Below are positions 23,270 through 35,845 of a stretch of DNA of 64,000 bases, one piece after another; the stretch's first letter is position 1; each line of letters opens with the position of its first letter. The stretch is taken from NCBI RefSeq assembly GCF_009730915.1, contig NC_052480.1, positions 22,828,419 through 22,892,418 of the forward strand, written 5' to 3'. The notes below the pieces were generated by a model. The model was not told the origin of the DNA and made no database searches. It saw only the letters and a program-made list of their open reading frames with translations. The position numbers and the translations under genes were made by a program. The DNA is from Dioscorea cayenensis subsp. rotundata. Its lineage: Eukaryota; Streptophyta; Magnoliopsida; Dioscoreales; Dioscoreaceae.

Positions 23270-24831
23270 AGAAGAAGATAAAAGAGGGTTCATATTCAAT
23301 GAATGAGTGATTAAAATTTTATATTCTATTAAAGGTTTTTTGTTTTTCTCTAGTGTTGCTATTTCTCTCAATTGGCAGCAAAGCAAACCAACTCTGAGTT
23401 GCTGCTAGTCTTTCAGGTAGCACATACTATTGAGCAATGCTATTCATCACGAATAGGTTGCACGAAAAATCACGCAAATACTAATCTCTGAGTTGGGGAT
23501 TGCTAATCTTGGAGTTAGGAATGTTAACTCCAGTTCTAGTGTTGAAGCTCTGGGGTTAGTATTTGTGTTGGATTTCATGAGAGTTATTCGTAATGAACAG
23601 CATTTCTCCATACTATTTTGATTTTTTTGGATTTTTTTTTAAATTATTTTCAACTTTTTTAAGCTGCTGCTGGTGGTTTTAAAGAAATTATTTTAGTTTT
23701 AAAAATTATTATTTTTTAATTCTAAAAGTTCTTTTCTCTGTTTGATTCTATGGTAATTTAATAAATACTCCCTCCAGTTATAGAAAGTCTTTTTTTATGC
23801 TTTTTAATGAAAATACATAATATTAAATAATAAGGTTAGATATTAAATAAAAATATTAAATATTAAAAAAATATTATATAATAAATAAAATTTGTATAGT
23901 TAAAAAACAAAAATATGTAATAGAAAATTATACATTTCAAATGAAAATTATATGTTCTAAGTTCGAATAAATTGATATGAGCTGTATTAAATAAAAAATA
24001 AACTTTCAAAAAAAATAAGCTTCCAGACAAAAACAAGATAGAATAAAATCTCGACCGTTGAATCTTTGATCGCAGCCGAATCGATGTTGGCTCGAGTCCC
24101 CAAATAGTTTGCTGATTCAGCACGTGCCAAACATGATTCTGTCCAATATAGTCTATTACTTTATTAGTTACACAGACGAATCCATGACTGTAAAATTAAT
24201 AAATATATAGAATATAATAATAACATTATATATTATAAATATCACTTCATTTAAACTCTGTTTTTGTACAATTTACCATCTATAAATCCCTTCATTCATC
24301 CTGCATGATCCAGAGAGAAGCACAAAAACTCTTTGCATGACTTCATAAATTACTTCCTCTAATTTACCTGTCTAATAAATCTTCTAATTTTTTAATGAAT
24401 TCTTAATTCAAAAGATAAATTAACAAATGTGTATATATAATTAGGAGCATACACACAACCAAAAATTAATAATCAAACCTTGTATTTTCATCCGGTGATA
24501 TAGGAATTAGTTTACATACCCACTTCCGCACTAAAACTTTGCAATATCACGTACAGGAATTAGGTTACATATTCGCTTTCACACAGAGAACTTTTTAATA
24601 TTATTGCGTCCAATGCGTTTCAAACACAGATATTAAAAATCCTACACACCGATTCTTTTAATACCACTACGTCTGATGTGTTTCAAACTCAAATAATAAA
24701 AATCACGCAGGAGTTTTTTAGTATCATTGTGTCTAATTCATTTTAAACTCAAATAATAAAATCCTGTAAATCAAGCTTTATACCGTAGGGCATATGCCAC
24801 CAGAGAAAAAGTTTATTATTATTATTATTAT
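23270..24831. other. CRL 3' flank and intergenic sequence
   Basis: No gene is visible. A single CTCCCTCC-type MITE end lies at about 23770 without a convincing partner. An ATT triplet run immediately precedes the Stowaway element at 24834. Confidence 0.55.
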
Positions 24832-24833
24832 TA

Positions 24834-25475
24834 TTCCCTCCGTTCTTTGAATAATCAAATCTCACATATCAAGAAATTGGTTATTTCACATAATTTAATA
24901 AAAAATTAGTTATCTTTCTAAAATTACCCGGGCCGTTTGGTTCATGGTAATGACATATTACCACGTAACTAGATTACCTTGGTAATATGAGTGAGAATAT
25001 TATATGGTTGGGAATATTGCGATAATTTAATATAACCATGTTTGGTTGGAAACTCTTATTATCGGTAATAGTTCATTACCGTATTTGGTTGTCATGGTAA
25101 TCAATTTGTTAAAATATAAAAAGTTATAAGATTACCATGGTAATCCAAGATAGATACCAAATTTGGTGGTAATAGGATTACTACTTTCTTGGTAATATTT
25201 ATAAGTTAGTAATGTGATATTACCATCCACATTACCACCGGTGCAATGCCAAATATGATAATATTTTCAGATTACCATGTAACACGTGATAATCTTTCTA
25301 CATTACCGCGAACCAAACGTCCCCTTAATTTATATTTTTCACATTTCTCTCTCCTATTAAATTTTAAGAAAAGAATTGAATAGAGAGTTAGGGTAATTTT
25401 GAAAAAATAATAAATATTTTTTTATGTTCAAAAATGAAACATGAGTTTATGACAGATAAAAAAGAATGGAGGGAG
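24834..25475. mobile_element. Stowaway-type MITE, interrupted
   Basis: The left end is TTCCCTCCGTTCTTT and the right end, reversed, is CTCCCTCCATTCTTT. TA dinucleotides lie at both borders (24832-24833 and 25476-25477), as expected for Stowaway (Tc1/mariner) elements. The element proper is about 246 bases. The rest is a second MITE nested at 24929-25324. A diverged relative without the nested insertion lies at 44649-44912. Confidence 0.85.
24929..25324. mobile_element. MITE nested inside the Stowaway element
   Basis: The ends GGGCCGTTTGGTTC and (reversed) GGGGACGTTTGGTTC form an inverted repeat that extends through GGTAATG. The interior is full of GGTAAT/ATTACC words. A TTA lies next to both ends, but the target duplication is not clean, so PIF/Harbinger versus another superfamily is undecided. 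No coding sequence. Confidence 0.75.
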
Positions 25476-25488
25476 TATTATTCATAAA

Positions 25489-25732
25489 TGTGTAAATATC
25501 AAAATAGTCCCTCTATTTTTCTTTTTTCCGTCCTTTTAGTCCCTTTAATATAAAATTCGCCCTTTTAGTCCTTATATTTGCACATTTTCTTCCTTTAGTT
25601 GTAAAATTCGCCCTTTTGGTTCTCGTACTTACACATTTTTATCATTTTTAGTCCCTCTAATTCATCAATTAGAAAGACGGGTTTTATATTAGAGGGAACG
25701 CAAAATAAAGGGATAATTTTGATATTTTCACC
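25489..25732. mobile_element. Short TIR element next to CYP51
   Basis: The left end, GTAAATATCAAAATAGTCCC followed by TCTATTTT, is mirrored at the right end (reversed: GAAAATATCAAAATTATCCC and TTTATTTT), giving inverted repeats of about 30 bases. The interior repeats phrases of the type CCTTTTAGTCC and AAAATTCGCCC. It lies about 70-100 bases upstream of the probable CYP51 transcription start. Confidence 0.6.
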
Positions 25733-26046
25733 TAAAATAACAATTTTTTATAATATAAATTAAAATAATAATTTAAAAACTTCATCTTTTTTTCTGGTTT
25801 TAGGCGCCCCTCGTTCTCTGAATCTGGGCTTCAGCAGCACCAGCCCCACAACCTTCGATTTAAAAATCACACACAAAACTCCAAACCCGTGCCTCCCTCC
25901 CAAACCCTAGCGTTCTCCAATCCTCCAAGCGACGCCGGCGTTCTCGATCTCAGTCAGTGATCCACTCCGATCTCAATTCTCCACTCTCTGCTCTTCATTC
26001 TCATACTTTTCTCCCCTAATTTGACGCTGATTTCTGTTTTACAGCC

Positions 26047-28279
26047 ATGGATCTCAAGGAGAACAAGTTCTTCAGCATTGGCCTCGTCTTCCTGGCCACT
26101 ATCATCTTCATCAAGCTCTTGGCTGCGCTTTTCCGGTCCGGATCCAAGCACCGCCAGCCGCCGATCGTCAAATCGCTGCCGGTGATCGGAGGGCTTCTCC
26201 GATTCATGAAAGGCCCCATCTTGCTGATTCGCCAGGAGTATCAGAAGCTTGGGAGCGTGTTCACGCTCAACATTGTGAACCGAAAGATCACCTTTTTCGT
26301 CGGTCCCGAGGTATCCTCGCACTTCTTCAAGGCGCCTGAGGTGGAGCTCAGTCAGCAGGAGGTGTACCAGTTCAATGTACCCACTTTCGGTCCTGGGGTT
26401 GTTTTCGATGTGGATTACTCTGTGCGGCAGGAGCAGTTCCGCTTCTTCACGGAGTCGCTCAGAGTGAGCAAGCTCAAGAGCTATGTCGACCAGATGGTTG
26501 TGGAGGCTGAGGTATACTTAGTTCTCTTGGATCTTAGTCTCTTCTGCTTTTTTAATCAGCTTTTCTTCGCCTTTTGTATGTTCTCTTTCTATGGAAGTGT
26601 CAGATTGCTTGATTTGCTTTACAATAGGTACCATTCAATGGTTTCTTTGTTATGGGTTCATAAAGTTCTTGTTTTTCTTCCTATGCTTTAGAGATCTAAG
26701 ATCTGGCCTGATTTTTTTCCCTTGTCTTGATGTATGATTGAAATCATTGAATATTTGATCACCAGTGTCAACAGTGTACATATCTTATGTTTTGATTCTT
26801 GATGGAACACACTGCTTGAATTCATTGGTTAAGTGTTGGTTACTTTTTTTTTTCTTTTGTTTAGGTTTCTTAGAAGACCTTACTTTGTTTTCTATTTTAG
26901 ATATTTTCTAAATATTTTATCTGCTGTTTATCCGTTTATTTCTTATAAAATATGCTCGTTTTTAGGGTAATGCTTTCATATTTCTAACTGCATGAAAATT
27001 TCCATGAGAAGCATCTCCTCTTCTGAAGGTTGCTTGGATAATGACTATCTTGTTCTTTTCTGATTCTGAGTTCATGTAATTCCTATGAATTATGCATCTT
27101 CATAGTGGTATTTTTTTTTTTTTAAAGTGTTTTATTGTATTTGAGTTTTCTCAAAATGTTTTTTATCTCAGACTTTTTACTTCTTGCTTGATGATTTTCA
27201 GTGACGTCACTCTGGCACTTAGTTCCCTATCTCCCTCACTCATCTCTCTTATCTACATCATCGCTATTGTTTTGCAGGATTACTTCTCAAAGTGGGGAGA
27301 GTGTGGTGAAGTGGATCTAAAATATGAGCTGGAACATCTTATCATTCTAACGGCAAGCAGGTGCCTTCTTGGCAGGGAGGTGAGAGACAAACTCTTTGAT
27401 GATGTCTCCGCGCTCTTCCATGACCTTGACAATGGCATGCGCCCCATTAGCGTCATCTTCCCGTACCTCCCAATCCCTGCTCACCGCCGTCGTGATAGGG
27501 CCCGAGCAAGAATTGCTGAGATCTTCTCAACCATTATCAACTCCCGCAAGGTGTCTGGCAAGTCTGAGGATGACATGCTGCAGTGTTTTATTGAGTCCAA
27601 GTACAAGGATGGTCGCCCAACCACTGATGGTGAAATTACCGGGCTTCTCATTGCTGCACTCTTTGCTGGCCAACACACCAGCTCCATTACATCCACCTGG
27701 ACTGGTGCCTACCTTCTCCGCTTCAAACAATACCTTGCAGCTGCACTTGATGAACAGAAGAAGCTCATGAAAAAGCACGGGGATAAGGTTAACCATGATA
27801 TTTTAGCAGAGATGGATGTGCTCTATCGCTGCATCAAGGAGGCTCTGAGACTTCACCCACCTCTAATAATGCTGCTCCGTCAATCTCATGCTGACTTCAC
27901 TGTGAAAACCAAGGAAGGGACTGAGTACGACATCCCAAAGGGCCACATTGTTGCCACTTCCCCTGCTTTTGCAAACCGACTTCCTTACATCTACAAGGAT
28001 CCCGATACATATGACCCAGACCGTTTTGCACCTGGTCGAGAGGAGGATAAGGTTGCCGGGGCCTTCTCATACATTTCATTCGGGGGTGGCAGGCACGGGT
28101 GCCTTGGTGAACCATTTGCTTACTTGCAGATAAAGGCGATCTGGACTCATTTGTTGAGGAACTTTGAATTCGAGCTTGTCTCTCCCTTCCCGGAGATTGA
28201 TTGGAATGCCATGGTGGTTGGTGTGAAAGGTCAGGTGATGGTGAGGTACAAGCGGAGGAAGCTGTCTGTTGATACCTGA
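26047..28279 (+). CDS. CYP51: Sterol 14-alpha-demethylase (obtusifoliol 14-alpha-demethylase), CYP51G
   Basis: This ER-bound P450 removes the 14-alpha-methyl group of obtusifoliol in phytosterol synthesis. Two exons (26047-26511 and 27278-28279; intron GT/AG, phase 0) give 488 residues, the usual length. Visible features: N-terminal membrane anchor (residues about 9-28); proline-rich hinge PPIVKSLPVIGG; CYP51 signature YQFNVPTFGPGVVFDV (107-122); I-helix oxygen-binding AGQHTS from residue 285; ExxR of the K-helix as EALR (343-346); and heme loop FGGGRHGCLG with Cys430. All catalytic motifs are intact. The ATG follows a polypyrimidine-AG (TTTTACAG), so a 5' UTR intron may precede it. Reading past the exon-1 donor gives only intron sequence. 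The 766-base intron contains no other gene. Confidence 0.97.
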
Positions 28280-29819
28280 ACACAACTCATGGAATGAAGA
28301 AGACGATATCTTTCATGTTCATGAATAATGCATGCTTAATCGTCTGCATCCATCTACCTTCTATATTCTGCATCGTATCGTGGTTGTAGTAACTTAGTAG
28401 CTGTGTGGTTCTTCATAGAATGCTGGACCATGGTAAGTTCTTTCCCATGTTTGCAATTTCATCTATGGTTGCTTCTTGCTCTAATTTATGTCATGAATTA
28501 TCTCACATTCATTTGCTCCTTTTTGCACTTCTGATGCATGATCCACTAAGTTTAATTTTAGTTTTCCTGTTGCTTGATGCCTTGATCATTATAGTGAATT
28601 ATCTTTGTCATTGTTCTTGTTGTTTGGTGTGGTATGAGTCTTGGAGGTACCCAACTACTTATTATTATTATTTTTTTTTTCTAAGCTTGAAATGGGCTGT
28701 CACTAACATATTTATGTGGATCTCTTGCAGATTTTATTTTGTTTTTTTCTATTTTTTGTGTTATATTTTGTTCCGTTGTTGTGAAATGCAATATTTCCAA
28801 ATGTAATAATTCCAGTTACAATAGTTCGTAATTATGATTTCTTTATTTATCTCCTACATACAACTGATTAATAGGGTACTTAAATTTTAATTTTGATCTA
28901 GACTTGAATTAGGATACTGCATCTCTACATTTTGAAGATTATTGACCTTTAATTTGATACGTTTTCCCTCTGTACCTTATATATATATATATATATATGA
29001 GCATCGATCATTTACGAATGTCAGTAAATTTAAAATCTATGAATGTTCAGTTGGATTTCAATACAATGATTGTGCATTATATAATATATATATGAACGCT
29101 TGTATGGATTTCTATCCAACGGTCATATACCATGCAATGAACAGAATTATTGTGTTTATAAACAGTAATACAGTGAAAAATAGACTGTACTGTATAAAAA
29201 AAATCTAACACTAATCATAACACTAGTGAATCTGTTAATGAGTCTCTAATTTGGTCATTGTATTCAACTGTGGGCGTTCTATAATTCGTTTGCAGTTGAC
29301 ATTTTATATTTATATATATATATATATATTGTGTGAGGCCAAACATCAAGATTTTAAAAAAAAATGAGGGCCTGAGGTTACTTGTAATTTGGTTTAATAA
29401 AACTCATCTTGTTATTAATAATTTTGTTTAACGAATAACATTTAATAAAGCCTGTAAGCTTTTGCATCATAAAATGAAAAGGACCTCACAAATCTAGCAC
29501 CATCTTTGTCTTCTTTTTCTCATGTAACAACAATGTCAACAAGCACATTAATGAAAGCTCCTTCCTTTTTGAATAACAGCACTTTTAAATTGGTTTTTTT
29601 TTTCTCTCTCTCTCTTTTATTCGATGTATTTATATTGAGAGAAAGTAATTAAAAAAATAAATAAAAGAATCTTCTCAATAGTTTTTCCTTTCTTTTGTTT
29701 TTTTGTGGATTGAGAGAAAGTAATAAAAGCAAAGACAATAAAAAAATTTTATCAAATATTTCCTGTCATTCAACCAATTATTTAAATAAAAAGATTAAAA
29801 GCTTAAAATTGAAATTTAT
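28280..29819. other. CYP51 3' flank and intergenic sequence
   Basis: Low-complexity T-rich sequence follows the stop. TA microsatellites are at about 28979-28999 and 29306-29329. An open stretch at 28405-28806 is hydrophobic low-complexity translation without a recognisable domain and is not called a gene. Confidence 0.55.
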
Positions 29820-29891
29820 GGGGCATTCCGAGAATTGAACTCGGGACCTCTCGCACCCTAAGCGAGAATCATACCACTAGACCAAATGCCC
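29820..29891 (-). tRNA. tRNA-Pro (anticodon AGG)
   Basis: On the minus strand a 72-base cloverleaf can be drawn. The acceptor stem GGGCATT pairs with AATGCCC, with a C discriminator base. The D-arm contains GGTCTAGTGGTATGA. The anticodon stem TCTCGC/GCGAGA encloses TTAGGGT with anticodon AGG. The T-arm is CCGAG-TTCAATT-CTCGG. No intron and no encoded CCA, typical of a plant nuclear tRNA gene. A-box and B-box are internal, and the T-loop has TTCAA rather than TTCGA, which is tolerated. Confidence 0.95.
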
Positions 29892-30926
29892 TGCTATAAA
29901 CATGGTTCATTCTAAAATAAATTGATATTATATTTAATGGTAAACATTTTAGTTAGATCCTCCAAACATCACTATCTTTAAAAAATAAAATTTTTTAAAA
30001 AAAATAGGGTGGATAAGAAAATGAATGGAAGAATCCATGCCACTTTTTTCTTTTTTTTTTGAAACAATGCCACCTTTGTTCTCTTAGAAAGAAAAAGAAA
30101 AATAGTTCTAAAAGATAAGTTGTGGGTGCATTTCCTAGTAGTTCTCAAGCCAAGTTCTTTTCTTCTTTTGCTACAATTTTTTCTCTTTATTTTTTGCACA
30201 CATTTTCCACAACAACTTTTCTTATCTTTTCCTTGTCCTTGCCATCTCTTTATTTCTCATTTTTCTTTTATATTTTTCTAACATTTTGTCTAAACTATAT
30301 GTTTCTAAAATAGCTCGGAAGTTTAATATGAAGACCTTTTGATAGAAAATTCAAGACCCTTTTTTTTTTTACTTTTTTGGAAAAGAAAACTTTGTAAATA
30401 TATATATATATATATATTACAAAGACAACAAGTGTCATCAAAAGAATAACAGACAAAGGTGCGACAATTGCAGTGTCTAGTGACTTTTTAGGGATATACC
30501 ATGTGGAGTAAACTAACACATGGGGCAATAAAAAGCTATAACTCCATAATAGTAAATCCCCTGTCATGTAACCTCACCTCATAGTGGTGAAGAATAGTCA
30601 ATGAACAATACTCTACAGTAGCATCTATCCATTCATTGCCATGATGCCTTACCACAAGACCATACTAGTATTGGCTCCTTTAGATTTTTTTTTAGTAGAT
30701 TTATATGTTTAGGTTCCATGGATAATGTTTTTAATTCAATAACCTCCAATGGTGTTATTATTGGATATAGGCCAACTTAAGCTCATCTCATACATCTCAA
30801 CCTAGTCATGTAATCTCTTTGATTTATTCTCTACTTTTATTTCGGCACCAATCTTGAATAATCACGAAATCAATCTTTTGATTTTTTTTTCCTTAGATTA
30901 ATGATGCTAATTAATTTTTTATCTTA
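29892..30926. other. Intergenic sequence left of the copia element
   Basis: Poly-A/T and pyrimidine-rich low-complexity sequence, a TA run at about 30399-30418, and no recognisable gene on either strand. Confidence 0.55.
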
Positions 30927-30931
30927 GATTG

Positions 30932-31283
30932 TGTTATGTCAAACACAGCAATAATATGAAGAAAAAACAAAAGAAAAATAATAGCACACAGAGATTTACG
31001 TGGTTCGGTCTATATGACCTACGTCCACGGGCAAGAAGATAGAGATTTCTTATTCTTCTCTTTCGAGGAAAAAAACTCATTCAGATGATACAGATAAAAA
31101 ACCCTATATATATCCAAATTAAAATAAAATAATATAACCCACAATAGATCAGTCTGTTGGGCAGGCCCAAGCCAAACACCCACCACATATTTTCATTGAA
31201 ATCTCTAATTTAGGGTTAGGGTCGAGTCATAATTTGAATAGGGTTACAATCACAATCAATTTCAAATTCAAGGCATCTCAACA
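30932..31283 (-). repeat. Copia LTR (3' LTR in element orientation)
   Basis: 352 bases beginning TGTTATGTCAAACAC and ending GGCATCTCAACA. It shares the GATTTACGTGGTTCGGTCTA block with the partner LTR. Confidence 0.93.
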
Positions 31284-31391
31284 AATCTCCACCTTGACTT
31301 GAATTTTCCCATGCATCAAGAACCAAGAACATCCCCCTGCCATCCACGCCCCAAAGGGCCTCACGTCATGCGGATATTCACCAAGTCCAAG

Positions 31392-34300
31392 CTATGCTTT
31401 GAACTTTTCTGTACGTAAAGGCTTCGTCAACATATTTGCTGGATTGTTTGCTGTGGCTATTTTCTCTATGGAGAGCCGTTTGTCTTCAATAACATCCCGA
31501 ATAAAGTTCAACCTGACATCAATATGCTTTGATCTTTCATGATAGACTGGATTCTTCGCCAAGCTTAATGCACTCTGACTATCACAATAAATAATTGGTC
31601 TCTGCACATTCAAACCCAAACTATCAATAAGACCATGCACCCACATGCCTTTCTTCACCCCTTCTGTCAGTGACATGTATTCTGCTTCAGTGGTAGACAA
31701 AGCAACTGTAGACTGAAGTGTTGATTTCCAACTGATGGCACACCCAAATAAGGTAAAAAATATAGCAAGTCAAATATCTCCTCTTAATAAGGTCACCGCC
31801 ATAGTCAGAATCTGTATAGCCAACAAGACCACCTGCATAGACCATCGATTATCATAAACTAAGCAAATATCACTGTCATTCTTTCAAATATCGCATAATC
31901 CATTTAAGCGCCTCCCAATGAGCCTTCCTCGGATTACTCATAAACCTACTTACCACACTAATCGCATGAGCCAATCGGCGTAGTACATACCATTCCATAC
32001 ATCAAGCTACCAACGAGCATTCGAATAAGGGACTCTACTCATATAATCCCTCTCATCATTTTGTACTAGGTAAAAGTACTAGCATCAAATTTAAAGTGTG
32101 ATGCCAAAAGAGTACTAGCCCGACTTTTGAGTGTTCCATCCGAAAAAAGACTGCAACAACTTTTCAATATACTTCTGTTGTGAAACATATAATAGTCCTG
32201 CTTTCCAGTCTATCCAAATCTCCATACCCAACATCTTTTTTATGCGACCTAAATTTTTTTCATTTTCAAACTCATTCCTTAATAATGCCTTCAAACTATC
32301 AATTTTCGACTTTTATTCTTAGTTGCAGATCAACATGTCATCCACATATAGCAACAAATATATAAAAGAACCATCTAGAAGCTTTCTAGAGTAAACACAA
32401 TTATCATACTCATTACGCACAAAATCATGAGAAACCATGAATGTATTAAACCTTTTATACCACTGCCTCGGGGACTGCTTCAACCCATACAGTGATCTTT
32501 TTAGCAAACATAAAAGGTCTTCCTTTCCGGAAACAAGAAATCCCTCGGGTTGTGACATATAAATCTGTTCCTCTAGATTCCCATGTAAAAAAAGTCTGTT
32601 TTGACATCAAAGTCGTTTCTAACTCAAATCAAAAGCACTTTACTGATCGCTAGAAGAACCCGAATTGTTTTGTGCTTACAAATCGGTGAGAATACTTCAT
32701 GATAATCAATTCCCTCCTACGTGAAAAAAACCCTTTACCACGAAGCCTTGCTTTGAACCTTCTTTCGGTTCAACTCCGGAATCCTTCTTCTTCTTGAACA
32801 CCCATTTGCATCCCATCTGGTTTTTACACCCTTTGGTAATGGAACTAGTTCCCAGGTTTTGTTCTTTGCTAGAGATTGTATCTCCTCATTTATGGCAATC
32901 AACCATTCTGATGCTTCTCTACTCTGTACTGCCTCTTTATATGACCTCGGTTAATCAGAATCAATATGTTCTCCTATTGCCAAAGCATAAACAATAGAGT
33001 TAGTATTAACAATATTGACAAAATCTGCATACCTCAAAGGCTTTCTAATTTCCCTTCTTGGTCTCCTTGCTGCTATACTCTGTGATTCAACAGTTTCTTC
33101 TATTTCTTTTTGAGCTTCAATCTCAAACTCCACCTTCAGTTAGCACCACGATCTTTATTACCCTGCAACATTATCAAGCTCCTTTCTCCGGCCAAACATA
33201 GCGATTCATCAAAAGTAACATCTCCGCTAATGATAAATTTTGGAGTTCTATCTTTTTCGATGACACCACGATCTATATCCTTTAACTCCAACAGACATAC
33301 CCTAGAAATATGCATTTCATTGCCCTTCGCTCAAGTGTACCATCATTCACATGAGCATAAGCAGGACAACCAAATATACGCAAAGCAGAATAATCAGAGG
33401 GTTTACTGGGACCATACCTCTTGAGAGTCTTCAAAATCAATTGCGAGTTGATGGAGATCTTTTTCACCGAGATAACAAGCGATGTTAAGCGCTTCAGCTC
33501 AAGAAATTGCTTAGAGAGGCGAGCCTTAATCACATGCATCGAGCACTGTACATGTGATGTTTGGTTCATGCGTTACGCAACTCCGATTCTGGCGTGGTGT
33601 ATATCGTGCATGCTGTGGTGCTTCACTATACCTTCTTTCTTGTAAAACTCATCAAATGGTTTATTACAAAATTCTAAACCATTATCTGTTCTGAGTGTCT
33701 TGACTTGTTTGCTTGTCCGCTTTTCAACCATAGTCTTCCACTCCTTGAACCTCCCAAACACCTCATCCTTTGATCTCAGAAAATATACCCATACCTTTCT
33801 AGAATAATCATCAATGAAAGTAACGAAGTACCTACATCTGCCATGAGACTCAGCTGGAGAGGGACCGCACAAATCTGAATGAATATAATCAAGAATACCA
33901 GTTGAAGTGTGCTTTCCAGAATTGAACTTCACCCTGCGTTGCTTTCCCATAACACAAGTCTCACAAAATTTCAGTTTTCCAGTTTCTACACCACACAACA
34001 ATCCTTGTTTGCTCAGCACTGTAAGCCCTCTCTCACTCATGTGACCCAGTCTATAATATCATAATTCTGTTCTATCATTATGCTGCTCCAAGGAATGAGA
34101 TACAACCACTATTCACATCACTGAACTGCCCATCAGTAAGTAAATACCATACTGCAATCTACCCTTCATGACTACCAGAGCACCTTTAGAAACTCTTAAT
34201 TGCTCACCAACACCGAGGACTGTACCCTTTCGTTTTTGCTAGAGTACCGATAGCAATCAAGTTCTTGCGTGAGACCGAGGGAACATACCATGCATCAAAT

Positions 34301-35370
34301 GTTCTAACTATTCCATCATACATCTTAATCGCGACGAGAACCACCGCCTTCGACACTAAGCTCCTCATCATCACCCAAATGTACACTGCCTTTCCAATCC
34401 TTGAAAGAAGTGAACAATTCCTTTGAGAATGTCATATGATAAGATGCACCAGTGTCCAAGACCCAAGTATATATTTGCAGAACCTGAAATATTGACAGTC
34501 AAAACATCACTTCCCATGCCTTCATCAGAACTATCCACTGCTACATCATCATTATCTTGCATCACTGTGATTCCTTTCTGCACTATAGATGCACTAGGAT
34601 TACTACTTGATTCTTTATTCTCATTTCCTTTCTTCCTCTGTGGGCAATCTTTCCTGAAGTGACCTTTTTCTTTACAGAAAAAAACAACGTAATCCTCTAG
34701 GTCTCGATTTGGAACGTGATTTTCCCATGTTCCTACCATCTCGTTCCTTGATCCTGCCTCTGCTAACAATCAAACCTGCTTCTGCACCATCTTCTTTGGA
34801 ACCAGAAACCTTCCGCTTCAATTCCTTAGATTGCATAGCATCCTTCACATCGCTAACAGAAATACTGTCTCTACCATATACCATAGTATCAACAAAATTC
34901 TCATATGAATTTGGCAAGGAACATAAGAGGATGATAGCTTGATCCTCATCATCAATTTTAACACCAACACCTTGTAGATCTAGAGTAATCCGGTTAAAAT
35001 TGTCAAGATGATCTTTCACCTGCATATTCTCTGTCATCCGAAAGGTATACAAATGTTGTTTTTGATACAACTGGTTGGTTAGGGATTTCTTCTGAAACTT
35101 GCTTTCCAGCTTCTTTCATAATCATGCCGCAGTCATTTCATCAATGACCTCTCGCAAGACTTCATCAGTTAGACTCAAAAGAATAGCGCTATGAGCCTTT
35201 GCCAAAATCTCTGTCTTCTCCTCCACCTTCATCTCCGCTGGTAATTTTCCTTCTCCTTACAATGATGTCACACATCCCTGCTTAACCAGAATCGCCTTCA
35301 TCTTGATCTTCCACAAAGTGAAATCATTCGATCCATTGAACTTCTCAATTTCGAATTTATGAGAGGCCAT
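31392..35370 (-). pseudogene. Copia gag-pol polyprotein, multiply broken
   Basis: The probable gag start is the ATG at 35370 (MASHKFEIEKF). Then come gag (about 35070-34672, with LLCSLPNSYENF) and a CCHC knuckle CKEKGHFRKDC (about 34690). A protease-region remnant (WYVPSVSRKNLIAIG, about 34290) follows. The integrase has the HHCC remnant CETCVMGKQ, then YIHSDLCGP and FIDDYSRKVWVYF (34040-33573), and a C-terminal part at 33569-33282. Reverse transcriptase has LKRSLYGLKQSPRQWYKRF and the YVDDM active site (32558-32319). RNase H has STTEAEYMSL and IYCDSQSALSLAKNP (31700-31392). The parts lie in different frames separated by stops and small indels, so no full polyprotein can be made. Plus-strand open stretches here are shadows. 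Confidence 0.93.
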
Positions 35371-35424
35371 CCTTTTCAAACGAAACCGAAAACCCTAAAT
35401 TGAAGTTGAATTCAAGGGACCTTG

Positions 35425-35436
35425 CTTTTGATGCCA
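35425..35436 (-). promoter_or_regulatory. Degenerate copia primer-binding site
   Basis: On the minus strand, two bases after the 5' LTR, it reads TGGCATCAAAAG, three or four changes from the Met-tRNA complement TGGTATCAGAGC. Position and partial match support the call. Confidence 0.6.
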
Positions 35437-35438
35437 CT

Positions 35439-35804
35439 TGTTATGCCAAAACACGACAATAATATGAAGAAAAAACAAAAGAAAAATAGTAGCACACAGA
35501 GATTTACGTGGTTCGGTCTATATGACCTACGTCCACGGCCAGGGAGATAGAGATTTCTAATTCTTCTCTTTCGAGGAAAAAAACTCATTCAAATGATACA
35601 GATAAAAAAACCCTATATATATCCAAATTAAAATAAAATAATATAACCCACAATGGATTAGATACAGTTGGGCGGGGCCCAAAAAGCCCACCACAGATTT
35701 TTATTAAAATCTCTAATTTAGGGTTTACTCCCTAAATTAGGGTTGAGTCATAATTTGGATAGGGTTACAATCACAATCAATTTCAAATTCAAGGCATCTC
35801 AACA
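35439..35804 (-). repeat. Copia LTR (5' LTR in element orientation)
   Basis: 366 bases beginning TGTTATGCCAAAACACG and ending GGCATCTCAACA, with the GATTG duplication immediately after. It is longer than the other LTR because of a short internal duplication around TTTAGGG (about 35716-35745). Confidence 0.93.
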
Positions 35805-35845
35805 GATTGTTAATCTTGATATATTCTTTTCATGGATTGATGATA

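Larger units (their letters stand above)
30932..35804 (-). mobile_element. Ty1/copia LTR retrotransposon, complete but coding-dead
   Basis: Two LTRs with TG..CA ends (30932-31283 and 35439-35804) are flanked by the 5-bp target duplication GATTG (30927-30931 and 35805-35809). In coding (minus) orientation the 5' LTR is at 35804-35439. A degenerate Met-type primer site (TGGCATCAAAAGC) follows it, and a purine-rich tract (AAGGTGGAGATT) precedes the 3' LTR. Domain order gag, protease, integrase, reverse transcriptase, RNase H identifies copia rather than gypsy. The LTRs are recognisably similar but not identical. The right one carries an extra repeat of the CTAAATTAGGG motif. Confidence 0.95.

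Noticed and set aside
23770..24030. A second Stowaway-like element starting CTCCCTCCAG
   Set aside because: Only one end is seen. No mirrored GGAGGGAG terminus or TA-bounded partner was found within a plausible distance.
26512..26691. CYP51 exon 1 continuing as a longer protein
   Set aside because: The reading runs past a GTATAC donor into hydrophobic intron translation. The family continues at 27278.
28405..28806. 133-codon open stretch after CYP51
   Set aside because: T-rich, hydrophobic, no motif or conserved start. Consistent with chance in 3' flanking sequence.
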